A DNA stretch of 64,000 bases from Megaleporinus macrocephalus. Its lineage: Eukaryota; Chordata; Actinopteri; Characiformes; Anostomidae. A model generated the notes under the pieces. That model was not told the DNA's origin. It made no database searches and was given only the letters and a program-made list of their open reading frames with translations. This document shows positions 36,301 to 47,057 of the stretch, one piece after another. Each line of letters begins with the position of its first letter. Position 1 is the first letter of the stretch. The translations under genes were made by a program, and so were the position numbers. The stretch spans positions 30,283,136 through 30,347,135 of the forward strand of contig CM038710.1 of the NCBI GenBank assembly GCA_021613375.1. The letters run 5' to 3'.

Positions 36301-39180
36301 ATTCAAATATGATAACGTGAAAATCTTTGATATACGGGCATTAAAGTGAAAAATAAGGACTTGAATCAGCAAATCGTCTTTACACCAGGCCCACCTGCAC
36401 AGCACAGTTAGGTGTTTTCCTGCTCCTCAGTCATTTGATAAGCTAATGTCCTTCCTGAGCTGAATCAGGTGTATTAGAGCAAGAAAAACATGAAACTGTG
36501 CAGTGCAGATGCCGCTGTAGGTGGGAAACCCCTTATGAAAATGAAATAAATGTTCTCGGTATATTAAAAGAAAGTTTGCTGTCCAGAAAAAGAATATGTA
36601 CATCTGTATGCAAAAGTTGGAACATCCCCGGCCAAGTGATATGGCCTGTTTATTTTCCAAATACAAATAGGTTAACACATCTTGTACAGAGCACAAACTA
36701 AATTGTGGTATTTTTTGCTAATTAATTATTTATTTTTTTTGTTGAATTCCAACAAAAAAGTACAAAATGTGTTACATTCTGTAAATAAAGTTATTGTGTA
36801 ATAAAATGATATGTGTAGATATGTGTTCTTTGTAGAGAATGTACTTATTTTCTCTTAAATATTTTTAAATAGTTTTGCATATCTCCAAATGTTTAACTTT
36901 TCAGGAAAAGACAAAATGTTCCCAATTTTTTATGCATGTTTATGTAACAATGTTTTATTTCAAGTAGTTTTCTAAATTTCTATTTGTCTTTTTTTATTAA
37001 TTAAAAAAATGTACCCTCCTAACGATACACATTGATTTTCAGACTGTTGCTAATTTATTTATTTATTACAAAACAGCAGAATCTAACTGCTCACCATGCG
37101 GCCTTAAGGGTCAAGGATGCAGTCTCACTTCTTACTCTAAAATTTAGGGGTGTGGCTAAAATAAGACTCTGCCCACATACTAAAGTTTTTCGGTAGTGAC
37201 ATTTTGGAAGTTTTTTTTTTTAAATAAAAAAATAAACCCATGATAAATCTGCATCGTTCAGCATTAAGTTCATTATGTTGTATTCCTAAAACATCCAGTC
37301 ACCTCCCAATAGAAAGACCCTATTTTGTAATTTTTTTGTAAACTACAAGAATTAAAACCTTGGTTTTAAATAAATTGTCAAACATCAAAATCCTTATAAA
37401 TTAACAGGTGTAATTTGTGAGGTTATGCTGGGACAATCATGGTCATGACACAGCTCTGCTCCTTCATATTAAGTTATCCAATTTGTTCACCCCATTATCT
37501 GACCTGTCTGACAGCCATCTCTGAGGACAGCGTTAATTCCACTTTCTGCCTGTTTGAATTAATTTGTACATCACCAACCTTATTTTCTCACATCTCAGAT
37601 TTGATTGAAGACTTTGATTGATTTAGTGGGGGACCTGATAATCAATCCTTACATTTACTGTCCTGTCTACAAATTTAAGGATGGCGTAAAAAATATTTTT
37701 CCTTCAGACTCATAATAAATAAAAGGTCACGGGGTCACATCATTGCAAATAAGATCTCATTGTTCTAATAAACACACAATGTGTCTGCACTTTGAAGTGA
37801 ATATCTCTTGACATGTACTTTTGCTGTGCAGCTTTTTAAGCCACGTTGCCTCTACAGTCTTCTCTGGTGCTGTTATTATGCCAGTGCATGCATGTACGGA
37901 AGGAAGCACTGCACTTGAACTGGTTGCTGTCCTGTCAATCATCTGACCACAATATACTCTTCTCAGAACTGGAAAGAAGTAGAAACATCTGCACTCTTTC
38001 AGGTCCACAGATAATATTGAGTCTGTTGATTGTGCAAGGGCTTACCACCTCCATGCTATATAACTGATGAAATTACCTTCTTTGAAGCAAAGGCGGTTTT
38101 CAAGTGGTGGCACATCTGTCAGCTGCCGGGGTAAAGCTAACCTTGAAGTGTAAAGAAGAAGGCATTTACTCGAACCATATCACAACAGCCAGGAGACTAA
38201 CTTCTAAAGTCCTCTGACCTCTATTGGACATGTATTACGCTTAGACATACATATGTATCAGTTTCACAATAGAAAGATTTATAATTGATTCTAAATAATA
38301 ACAAATATTAATATTTATAACTAATTCATAATCTAAGAGCATTGTTTTATTATTTTGTTCATTTTGTGTTACAGGGGAATAATACATAAATGCAGGCCTT
38401 TGCACAATTTTCTCCTCCTGCATCAAAGCATGCACAGTTTGGAAGTGGTCAGCTGTTTTACTTTACTTTATATTATATTCTACTTAGAGTACTTACTGGA
38501 ACATCTCTCTAAACCTTGACCTTGAGATTTTTGTGAATTCACTGTCACATAAATGAAGACGCACATGCACAAAATTTGCCATGGAGTAGACGTTAGGACA
38601 CAGCAAAACAATATTGAGCAATTAGGCAGAAATAGCAAAAAGTGCACTGTGATCACAGTGTGCAAGCAGTGCAAAGCTTCTGAAATACCAATGAAAGGTC
38701 TTCTGCTCAGAGCACACAAAGAGAAGGGTCCACAGACCCTCACTGATAACTGTTCAGTGGGTTAAAACTGGTCTCCTTACCAAACACAGAGCTGCAGAAC
38801 TGCAAATAAATAAATGAATAAACAAAAAAATTGTTCCATTTAATGTATAGATTTTTTTACATTTTTAGTCAAAGGTCACGGTGGCATTGTTTAAACAAAC
38901 AGCAGGATGAACTAAGAAATGCTTGCCTATGTATACATGCATATTTCTATTTGTGTTAATTATTAAGCGTGAATGGCAAGATAAGTTATAACTTATAAGA
39001 GTTTCAGTAGACAAACAGCGAAACAAATGTCCAGCTACTGTTAGCTGTGAGGCTATATTGCATATTTAGTGATATCAGATTAATGACTAATTAGATCAGC
39101 AAAGAAACCAAGTCACTTAATATAAACAGATTGATGAATATGATTCATATCAAGATCGTAATTACATTCAATGATAAATA
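36301..39180. other. intergenic, nothing recognised
   Basis: AT-rich sequence without recognisable exons, RNA genes or autonomous elements. Confidence 0.6.
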
Positions 39181-39560
39181 GAAAGCGGTCATACTTTACC
39201 AGACGGCGTTTCGAAATTACAGAGACGGTCTTCATAATCACAATAGTCTGAAATGATTATCGTGTTTTAGCAAACGGCTAATATTTGTGAGGGAGCGAGA
39301 TTAACTATTGCCGTTTATGCTGATGGCTTCAATCCGTCTCACGTTTCCAGAACAGTACGGGGGGACGTCTAATGTAGATAACCTAGCTTTATCTCGTAAT
39401 ACACACTGTTCTTGCGTGTAAATTACCGGATAATCGTTTTTTTAATCGATACGCAGATCAGCGAGTGCGCGGTAAACTGCGTGATAACGCGGCTCAGTTT
39501 AGCCTCTGCGCTCTGAATGAAGTGATGATGAGCTGCAGCCCCACAGAAGTAGCGCAACCA
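39180..39560. promoter_or_regulatory. CpG-dense intergenic pocket
   Basis: Roughly 25 or more CpG dinucleotides in about 380 bp of only moderate GC content, in otherwise CpG-poor spacer. It contains paired ATCGAT-like motifs and no recognisable coding sequence. It is a candidate unmethylated regulatory region or promoter of an unknown transcript, about 2 kb beyond the cdkn2c stop. Confidence 0.35.
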
Positions 39561-41368
39561 GGAAGAGATTAATTTCACTCACATCTGCCAAATACTAAGA
39601 GAACTGTCGAAAAACGTCCACTCTTCGTGCGTGTGTGTTTTAAATTATTATTCATTTCAGCAGTCTCTTTTGTAGCATAACACTCCTCCGTTTTTTTAAT
39701 TATTATTTTTTGAACGAGGGCGCCAAAACTGGGAAGGCTACGGTAGGCTATGCTAGGCTATGTCCTCACACCGACCTAACGGATTTCTTTTTTTGGTTCA
39801 CTTCCTCAGCCAGAAGTTGTTGGAGATTTTCATTCTCTCTCTCTCTCTCGCTCTCTTTTTTTTGTTTCACTTTGTCGTAAAATAAAACCAAAATCTTAAA
39901 CTATGTATTAAAAAAGCAAGCCGAGCTTTTTTCAGTCAGGTAAATACTTTTTTAAAGTGAGACGTTAGTATGAGCTGAGCACATGAGCAGCCTGCTAGAC
40001 TTTATACTCTTATTCTGAAAATAATGCCCTGCGCACTTTTAGCTTAAGCCCAGTTTTCGATTCTGTCAATAAGTGCAGACAAATACTGGGCGCGCAAAAT
40101 AGTCTTAATCTTTAAAAACGAAGAGATTTATCCCATAAATGCAGGTTCATTGTCTCCTTATAGTCCACCCACTTGCCTGGCTGAAACGCTGGTGAAGGTG
40201 TTTAGAGCTACATTGCATAGAGCGTGAGGTGGGATATGATCAAAACATGAAAACAATGAATTTGTGATTAGCAGTTAGCTCCTCAGTGGTGATGCTTTAA
40301 GCTCACACGAGGCACAAACGCGTATAAACAGTGCAAAAAAAATAAACACGTTCCTATAAAATCATCACACCAACACTGATATTTAGTGGCATGTTTTATT
40401 ATTTCGTATTAAACGATGCAACCATCAATTAGTAATGTTCTGAAAAAGCTTCATCTTGACTCAGGCTTCCCAACGCCAGGTCTGCTGCACTTCACAGTTA
40501 CCCTTTCAGACAGAGCAAGACGAACCTCCTCCCAGCCCGCTTTTAGTAGCTTTAGTTTCAGTTAAAGATGTGGCCTTGTTTGGAAACCGTTGTCTTTGGT
40601 TATTTTGCAAAACATATATCGTTGCAACAAAAAAAAAAGACATTCGTTCACAGTTAAATCTGACAAGTAATAAAATGCATTATGTACAAGCCAAAGTGCA
40701 ATCGACAAACAGAAGGGCACAGTATCAGATCTCCCGGGTCTGATCTTTATAGGCCTAGTGCAATTCTTTTTCAGTAAATGGGAACACTTCTTTTTTTCTC
40801 AATCCCCCCATTTGATTTAAAGATGGATGCTCCCGCAACTCCAATGATTCCTCCGGCCATCATGCGTTGCTCTCCTTTGCTGGATTTTGGCGTTGTTGTA
40901 CACAAGTGACATAAAACAAACTGCATAAAACAGCAACTGCACAGACACAAAGTGCAGCTTGTTGAGATAAAAGTCACCTCTCTCTCTTTTTTCCCCCAAA
41001 AAACCCAGGAAAAAAATAGCGCTATAGAAAACAACAACAACACATCATTTTGAAAACTACGAGTAATTCAGATGATCTCAGCGCTACCCTGCTTTTGTCT
41101 GGGGGTGTAAGTTATAATAACATTGCGATGCTAGATGCCGCTGAACGAAAATAGTGTGTAGAAAAAAGTGGACGTTAGCTCCTGTGAGCGCTTTCAGACC
41201 AGCGTTCCTGGAACTCACAGGATCACAGTCGAGAGGATTTCACAAGGCGAGAAAAGAGGTAGTTGGCTGAATATTTCTCTACTAATACTTTTAACCGCCT
41301 GTTCAGCGTGTTCGCTAGCCTACCTCTGTTACACACACACACATATAGGAAAAGCCTGATGGTGAGCA
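39561..41368. other. cdkn2c 3' UTR and downstream spacer
   Basis: No protein-coding exon is seen. Short CT and CA runs occur at about 39835 and 41330. The part adjoining 41369 is the likely cdkn2c 3' UTR (minus strand). Confidence 0.55.
40395..40400 (-). promoter_or_regulatory. cdkn2c: candidate cdkn2c polyadenylation signal
   Basis: TTTATT on the + strand (AATAAA on the minus strand), about 970 bp beyond the cdkn2c stop codon. Unconfirmed. Confidence 0.3.
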
Positions 41369-41734
41369 CTAGTCTAAGCTGGGCCCATGGGCTTGTAGCC
41401 ACCGGGCGATGTCCGCTCGGTGGTGCGCGCGCGCCAGGCAGAGCGGCGTCATGTCCTCGCGGTTGCGCTGGGTGGGCCGCGCGGTGAGCGGCAGCAGGTA
41501 GCGGACGGCGTCCAGGTGGCCCTCGCGCGAGGCCAAGTGCAAAGGCAGGTTGCCGTCGCTGTCCTGGAGGTTGACGTCGGCGCCGTAAGTCACGAGCACG
41601 CCGAGCATGTCCACGTAGCCTTCGCGTGCCGCGTCGTGGGTTACCGTCAGGCCCTTGACCGGGTCGCGCGCGTTCGGGTCAGCCCTGGCCTGCAGGAGGA
41701 CCTCCGCCACTTTGGGGCAGCCCAGCTTCACCAC
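41369..41734 (-). CDS. cdkn2c: cdkn2c coding exon 2 (C-terminal)
   Basis: The minus-strand acceptor ..GTCTCGCAG lies just above 41734. It encodes VVKLGCPKVAEVLL to QAHGPSLD and a stop (122 codons). It is strikingly GC-rich compared with its AT-rich flanks. The frame is open further upstream (MSPLVSQ) only through the acceptor. Confidence 0.93.
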   Translation of the reverse strand: MVKLGCPKVAEVLLQARADPNARDPVKGLTVTHDAAREGYVDMLGVLVTYGADVNLQDSDGNLPLHLASREGHLDAVRYLLPLTARPTQRNREDMTPLCLARAHHRADIARWLQAHGPSLD

Positions 41735-44294
41735 CTGCGAGACGAGGGGAGACATTATTCATAAGGTGGGATAGCAATACCTGAGCAGGATATGTGTACA
41801 GTAATTGCGAAGACAGAAAACCGTTTATTCGGATTGACTCGGCGTCCTCGTTTTGGGCGTGGTCGTAATTTAAGATCCTGGTGCTTTTAAATATTTAAAA
41901 ACAAAAAAACTTTTAATTAGCTTCCTCTACTTGAACCAATCCACCGTAAACCCTGGGTGTGACGTAATTAATGACTGGCCTGCATTATTTTAACCAACTT
42001 GATTATATTTTTATGGATCACGTGGATGCTCCCATGATTCCAAATTCATTCAGAAACAGTAATATGGAAAAGTCTCATATTAGGTCTGAACTCACCACAC
42101 AGCAAACACAACCAAACAAATAAAGAAATGTGTTTCTGATGCGCATGTATTACCAAATAAATAACTTGCTATGCTGACATAATAAGTGCTTCATTATATT
42201 TTTTTACACAAGGTACAAATATTAATACATAAGTAACCTACTTAAGAAAAGCCATAAAAGTTCCAAAATAGCAATTCTAGAATTTTACTATATACCAAAA
42301 AATATAACATATTTATTACACTATTTTTATGGCAAAAAAAATTATTTTCTCTTCTAACTAACATGTACAGCCAGAGCACATCATGTATCATATGTAGGCT
42401 ACACTACACCCAAACAGGAAATAAACAGATACTGACCTTAAAGCTTAACATTTTTTAAAAAATTCCATGACAATGATTAATTTGGAAAATGAACCCACTT
42501 TTTTCATTAAAATATATATTTTTGTATGTTTGTTAGCCTTAAGCCTGCATTAACTGCATTAACATACTGCATATCAGGCTTGAGCAGATTAGTTCAAATA
42601 AATTGAAGTAAATAGTTCAAAGCATGATCTTTTTTGTCAGATAAAACAGCCTATTCAGTTCTGTTCTGCACTTCTTAACTGTGACCTGATTTCTGACGTC
42701 CCGAGTGGACATGCTGGTAGAGGCCTACGGACACTAAATTAGCCTACACTGTCAGTGATCCATCAAAAAAATTATTTTTAGTGTAGACAAAGCAAAATCT
42801 GTTGCCGAATCGTCGTTTTTACACTGTTATAATTAAAAGTAACACCACGGTTGTTAGATAAGCCTATATTGTGTTCCTTTTTTAACTGAAATGTTCTCTT
42901 TTGCTCTGTGTAAAAGGGGATCTTCCTTGTTTTGCCTGGCTGCTCAGAAAATATTTCCCATAAAAAAGACACAAGACTATAGGAATAGTAAAACAGTAAA
43001 ATATTAATCTAAAATAGTGTCACCAACAAATGCGCAACAGCATGCACGGCTGAAATACGCACATCCTAATACAGGCTATTGGAGACAGGTTAGCCTAGCC
43101 TACACCAACTACACATTTGTTGACTCGACTTTTGGGATTCACCTAAATGGGTCTTATCCCACATATATAGTCATTTTGAACCCGAAACAAGATGCTTGTG
43201 TGAATACAGTATATAACTATGAGTAATCGTCCACTGTATTTTACCTTGAGCATGTGCCTATCTACAGGCTGTGGCTGCAGTGCATGTGGCACTCTTCCTC
43301 CTTCTTATGACAGGACTGAGTGGCCTGTTTTCTTTTACAAACTATTCACTTTAAAAGGGCTTAATGATGCTTCAAACAATTCGGTTCACTCAATATAATT
43401 TTTAGTTTTAATGCAGGCCTGGAGCTAACTAGCAAAAATAGCCTTTTAATGGAAACAAAGGCAACTGACTTAAAACATCACAACAGCCTGAAAAGTGTCT
43501 AAAGTGTGATTAAATATTTTTTTGTTCGTTTGTTTTTGAGGTTTGCTGCAACGATTAGGCCATACCCTGTAGATTTCTATATGAACTACTACACATGAAG
43601 TTGTAGCAGGCCTCAATTTTCGAAAGGCAGTATTAGCAGAGTCACTCCTACAAAGCAGCATGCCTGGATCACTATAGGATGAATTAATAGCTTTGCAGCC
43701 TTTCTTACTGTTCAAAAATGTTTAAATATGTCAAGTTAATGAACATATAGGCAATCAGCTTCAACCAAGTCTGTCTTAACTGTAAGTGTCATGTCACGGA
43801 GGTTATCTGCTGTGCAAACTGTCGTAACGGACATGACAATCCCTAAAAAAGTCTTAATAAGCAATAATAACAAATACATTAAATAATCCACCCACTTAGC
43901 AGAATGTAATAATATAAATAGTGCAGCCTCGTTATAAAAGGTATTTGATGGGTGCAGTATGTGGTCCGTTTGATAACCTACTTTGCTTATCACCAGATAT
44001 TTCATATCCGTGACAGTTGAGACAGATATGTCTGTTTATTTTGAAGCTGTTTGTCTATTTAGGATTACTATCAGACACTGAACAATCTACTTTGTAAGTG
44101 TGAAGCAATCAAGACCTAGAAGCAAAGAATAAAGCCTCTAATCGTCGATTTGGGTCTCCAACCTGCAATGGTGCCCTGCCGAATGTGTTCCTCTCATTCA
44201 CGTCAACGTTGCTCTGCAGTATCAGTTGGGTTTCTCTCAGGTCTCCTCTCGCAGCTGCAGTGCACAACCTGTTCGCATCTGTGGCTTCGGCCAT
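41369..44294 (-). CDS. cdkn2c: Cyclin-dependent kinase 4 inhibitor C (p18-INK4c)
   Basis: Two minus-strand coding exons (44294-44163 and 41734-41369) join after NTFGRAPLQ to VVKLGCP, giving 165 aa (human p18 is 168). The product is an array of ankyrin repeats: an N-terminal MAEATDANRLCTAAARGDL, then VNERNTFGRAPLQ, DPNARDPVKGLTVTHDAA, YGADVNLQDSDGNLPLHLASREGHLDAV and DMTPLCLARAHHRADI. INK4 proteins bind CDK4/CDK6 and block cyclin D activation, holding cells in G1. The conserved HDAAREG and GNLPLHLA motifs of the binding face are intact. The splice position after FGRxxLQ is the INK4-specific junction. Neighbouring faf1 in head-to-head orientation supports cdkn2c over cdkn2d. The last two repeats diverge strongly from human. 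Confidence 0.93.
41735..44162 (-). other. cdkn2c: cdkn2c intron
   Basis: 2.4 kb of AT-rich sequence with no exon or transposon recognised. Confidence 0.75.
44163..44294 (-). CDS. cdkn2c: cdkn2c coding exon 1
   Basis: ATG at 44294, 44 codons to APLQ, donor GTTGGA below 44163. The MAE start is chosen by homology. The frame stays open to an upstream ATG at 44447, which would add about 51 residues unlike any INK4 protein. Confidence 0.9.
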
Positions 44295-45173
44295 GATCTC
44301 CAGAAGAGCGGTGAGGGGAGGAAAATAACGGATTTGCCACTTCAAATCTTGTGATGTTGCTTTTAGATCACAAATCCCGAGTGTGACGCGAAGCAACACG
44401 AAACTGTAGTAAATAGTCTCTTCTTCCAGCCCCCCCTTCCCTCCCACCCCCCTTCAAAAAAAAAAACAACAACTGGTGTAAAGCCAAGGTCCGCCCCCGT
44501 TTTAATATCGTCCCACTGTAACAATCGTAGTCAGCACGGAAAACAGGGATATCACGCCATCTCTCTCCGAGCAGCAGGCTTCAGTCACCACCACCTGCGA
44601 AAACGTGCCGCGCAGTAACACACGATCCATGCAGGAGCGCGAGCTCGTGTGTCGGTTTCTCTGACGCGGGCTGCAGCCTAGCTCCATATACGACGGCTGG
44701 GCTGAGCCGAGTTGGGCTTTTTTGGCTGGCACCCACGCATTTGAAAGTCTTTGAAAGCAGCAACAACAAACAAACACCACTAACAACGGCAGCAATAAAA
44801 AAAGACGCCGGCCCTCCCGCAGCACGCGCTTTAAGATGAAAGGCAAACGACATTAACGCGGCCGTGGACTGATCTGGCAACCCCCAGCTCAGCTCAGCTC
44901 AGCTCAGCGCTGAAGCTGGAGGAAAACTCGCAGATCCACTCCGAATCGACACGCAGGTGCAGGATCTCACAAGCGAAAACAGAAAACCGCCACCCAAAGG
45001 TGCGTTTTCCAGACGCCCTCGAGACGTGCACAAGTCGTCGACGTGTGAAAAAAGAGAAAAACAAACAACCCGGGGCAGATAAAAAGCTCTAAAGTCACTT
45101 CGAGCAGCGATCAGGCGCCGTAGCCGTCCAGTGACTTTCAGAAGGATGTGCTCTGTGAAGTTTGTGTGCGAGC

Positions 45174-45182
45174 TTCCCGCCC
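45174..45182. promoter_or_regulatory. cdkn2c: E2F-like site with adjacent CHR-like TTCAAA
   Basis: TTCCCGCCC is followed two bases later by TTTCAAA. The pairing resembles cell-cycle CDE/CHR-type promoter modules. It is about 880 bp upstream of the cdkn2c ATG, and its function is inferred only. Confidence 0.35.
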
Positions 45183-45344
45183 ATTTCAAACGGAGAGCAA
45201 ATGGTTTGAATGTCGAGCCTTGCGCGTTGGCTTCACTCTACGCTTCTGTTATTGTGGCTTTCTCTCTCTCTCTCTCTTTTCTGTCCCTCACAGTGGAAAG
45301 TCGTCACGGTCGAGGATAGAAACACGGCGAGCTGATCTGAAACG

Positions 45345-45428
<84 letters not shown>
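45345..45428. repeat. (CA)n-(TA)n microsatellite
   Basis: A short CA run followed by about 37 TA units within the CpG-rich cdkn2c/faf1 interval. Confidence 0.96.
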
Positions 45429-45431
<3 letters not shown>

Positions 45432-45885
45432 CGTTGAGTTCGCTGACGAACCGGCCTCGCGCTGCTGTATAACGAGATCGCCGATTCACACTGTAGCACA
45501 AAATGGCAAGAGACGAGGCAGTGATGTGCTCACACTCCTCTGGTCACACTGTGGAGCTGCAGATGAGCGACAACCAGCAAAATAGTGTCACGTTTGAAGC
45601 GGAGCGCTGTCCCGAGCTACCTGCACGAACAGCCGCATCCCGCACAGCCCACGGCTCCGTTTCTCCGTAACACTTTCTTCATCTCGATACTCGACACGCT
45701 GATTGGTAGGCAGCTGACGTTGAGAGAGGGAGAGAAAACAGTCAGCTGCTGTTGTTTGACATCACTCATTTTTTGAAATAAAGGACAGAGACTTCCGCCC
45801 ACTTTTACTAACAGACGAAGGGAGAGGCGGGACTCAACGGTAAGCTAACGTCGAGAGGAGAGCCACACATGCAGTTTCATACCCG

Positions 45886-45889
<4 letters not shown>

Positions 45890-45947
<58 letters not shown>

Positions 45948-45990
45948 CCCCCCGCCTCCCTCTCTCTCCCTCTCTCTCTCTCTCTCTCTC
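45890..45990. repeat. (CT)n microsatellite with C-rich interruption
   Basis: CT units to about 45944, a C-rich stretch, then CT units again to 45990. Confidence 0.96.
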
Positions 45991-47000
45991 AGACCCACAG
46001 GAGATAATGTATCAAGCATGGAAGCCCATTTAGACCTAAGAAGCAGCAAATTATGAACAATTTACGTATTTTTTAGCTTCGCTTTGAAACCGTAGCTTGT
46101 TTATAAACAGTGAGAACCCCGTTCCAGCTCATCTACCTTCAGACTGGTGTGATCTTAGTGGACCTATAATCTAATCAAGTTAACTGGCGGTACTAAAAAC
46201 AGGCTAACAGTCAGGCTAGCACATATATCACAGTAATGATCAGTGAGAAAAGAAAAAATAGACAGTATTGAAGAAAATATGGTGTTTATTTCAAGCAAAA
46301 AATGAGTAAACCACTTTTCTCAGTCACTGACAAAGAATGAATCAGTTTGTAAACGTGTCAATGCTTAAATACATATTAAGGATTTTAGCTATACGTTAAT
46401 TAACACGGGTATGTTTCTGTCTGACGTGAGACCACATGGATCCAGTACACCACACTAAACTGGTCGTGCAGTCGGGGCTAATTCAGGTCACAGAGCTCCC
46501 TCCCCTCTTTAATAAGCTTGACTATAACCATAAATCATATGACTATATTGTAAATGATCACCCCCTCACAGGACTGATTTACATATTACATGCGCGCCAC
46601 CTCCCATAATAATGGCGTTGTATATTTAATGCGGCGAATATGCGCAGCTCTGCGTTAACCATGCGCATCTGTTTGCTGGGCCTCGGTTCGGTTTACGACA
46701 GTTTTTCGCGACTGCCGTACGATGTTGCCGTTGCTTAGAGAAAAAAAAAGTGACGGTAACAGAAGATCTACAATAAAAATCAGCTCTAGTTTGAGGAGAA
46801 ACAGCTGAGCAGCGGCGCCCTATCCCCCCACCGATCCTGCCGCGCTAGGACGAGCCCACGGAGTCGTGCAGGGTTCGAGAGGGAGCCCCGCAGGCGGACT
46901 CAGACTGTGAGAGTGAGAGAAGAGACGGTGAGTCAGAGCGGCGCAGCTGGAGCAGCAGCAGCAGCTCGACCGACAGCAGACACACTCACAGCCCACAGCC

Positions 47001-47057
47001 ATGGCCTCCGACTCTGGGAGCAACATGGACAGAGAGATGATCCTGGCTGACTTTCAG
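47001..47057 (+). CDS. faf1: faf1 coding exon 1
   Basis: ATG in CAGCCATGGCC (strong Kozak), 19 codons, donor GTACGG at 47058. A second in-frame ATG at codon 9 (NMDREM) aligns near the human start, but MAS.. is shared. Confidence 0.95.

Larger units (their letters stand above)
44295..47000. promoter_or_regulatory. divergent cdkn2c / faf1 promoter interval
   Basis: The two genes are head to head with 2.7 kb between their start codons. CpG-rich segments lie at about 44480-45330 (cdkn2c side) and 46600-47000 (faf1 side), separated by microsatellites and AT-rich sequence. Motifs seen include an E2F-like site (45174-45182), an AGCTC tandem at about 44886-44905, NRF1-like half sites (ATGCGCA) near 46640-46668, and TTTTTCGCGA near 46702. 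No TATA box is evident. The cdkn2c 5' UTR exon(s) probably lie here but cannot be placed. Confidence 0.6.

Noticed and set aside
41420..41764. 114-codon + strand open frame
   Set aside because: Antisense shadow of the GC-rich cdkn2c exon 2; no homology.
45148..45585. 145-codon + strand open frame with Tyr-Ile run
   Set aside because: Runs through the (TA)n repeat in the cdkn2c/faf1 promoter interval.
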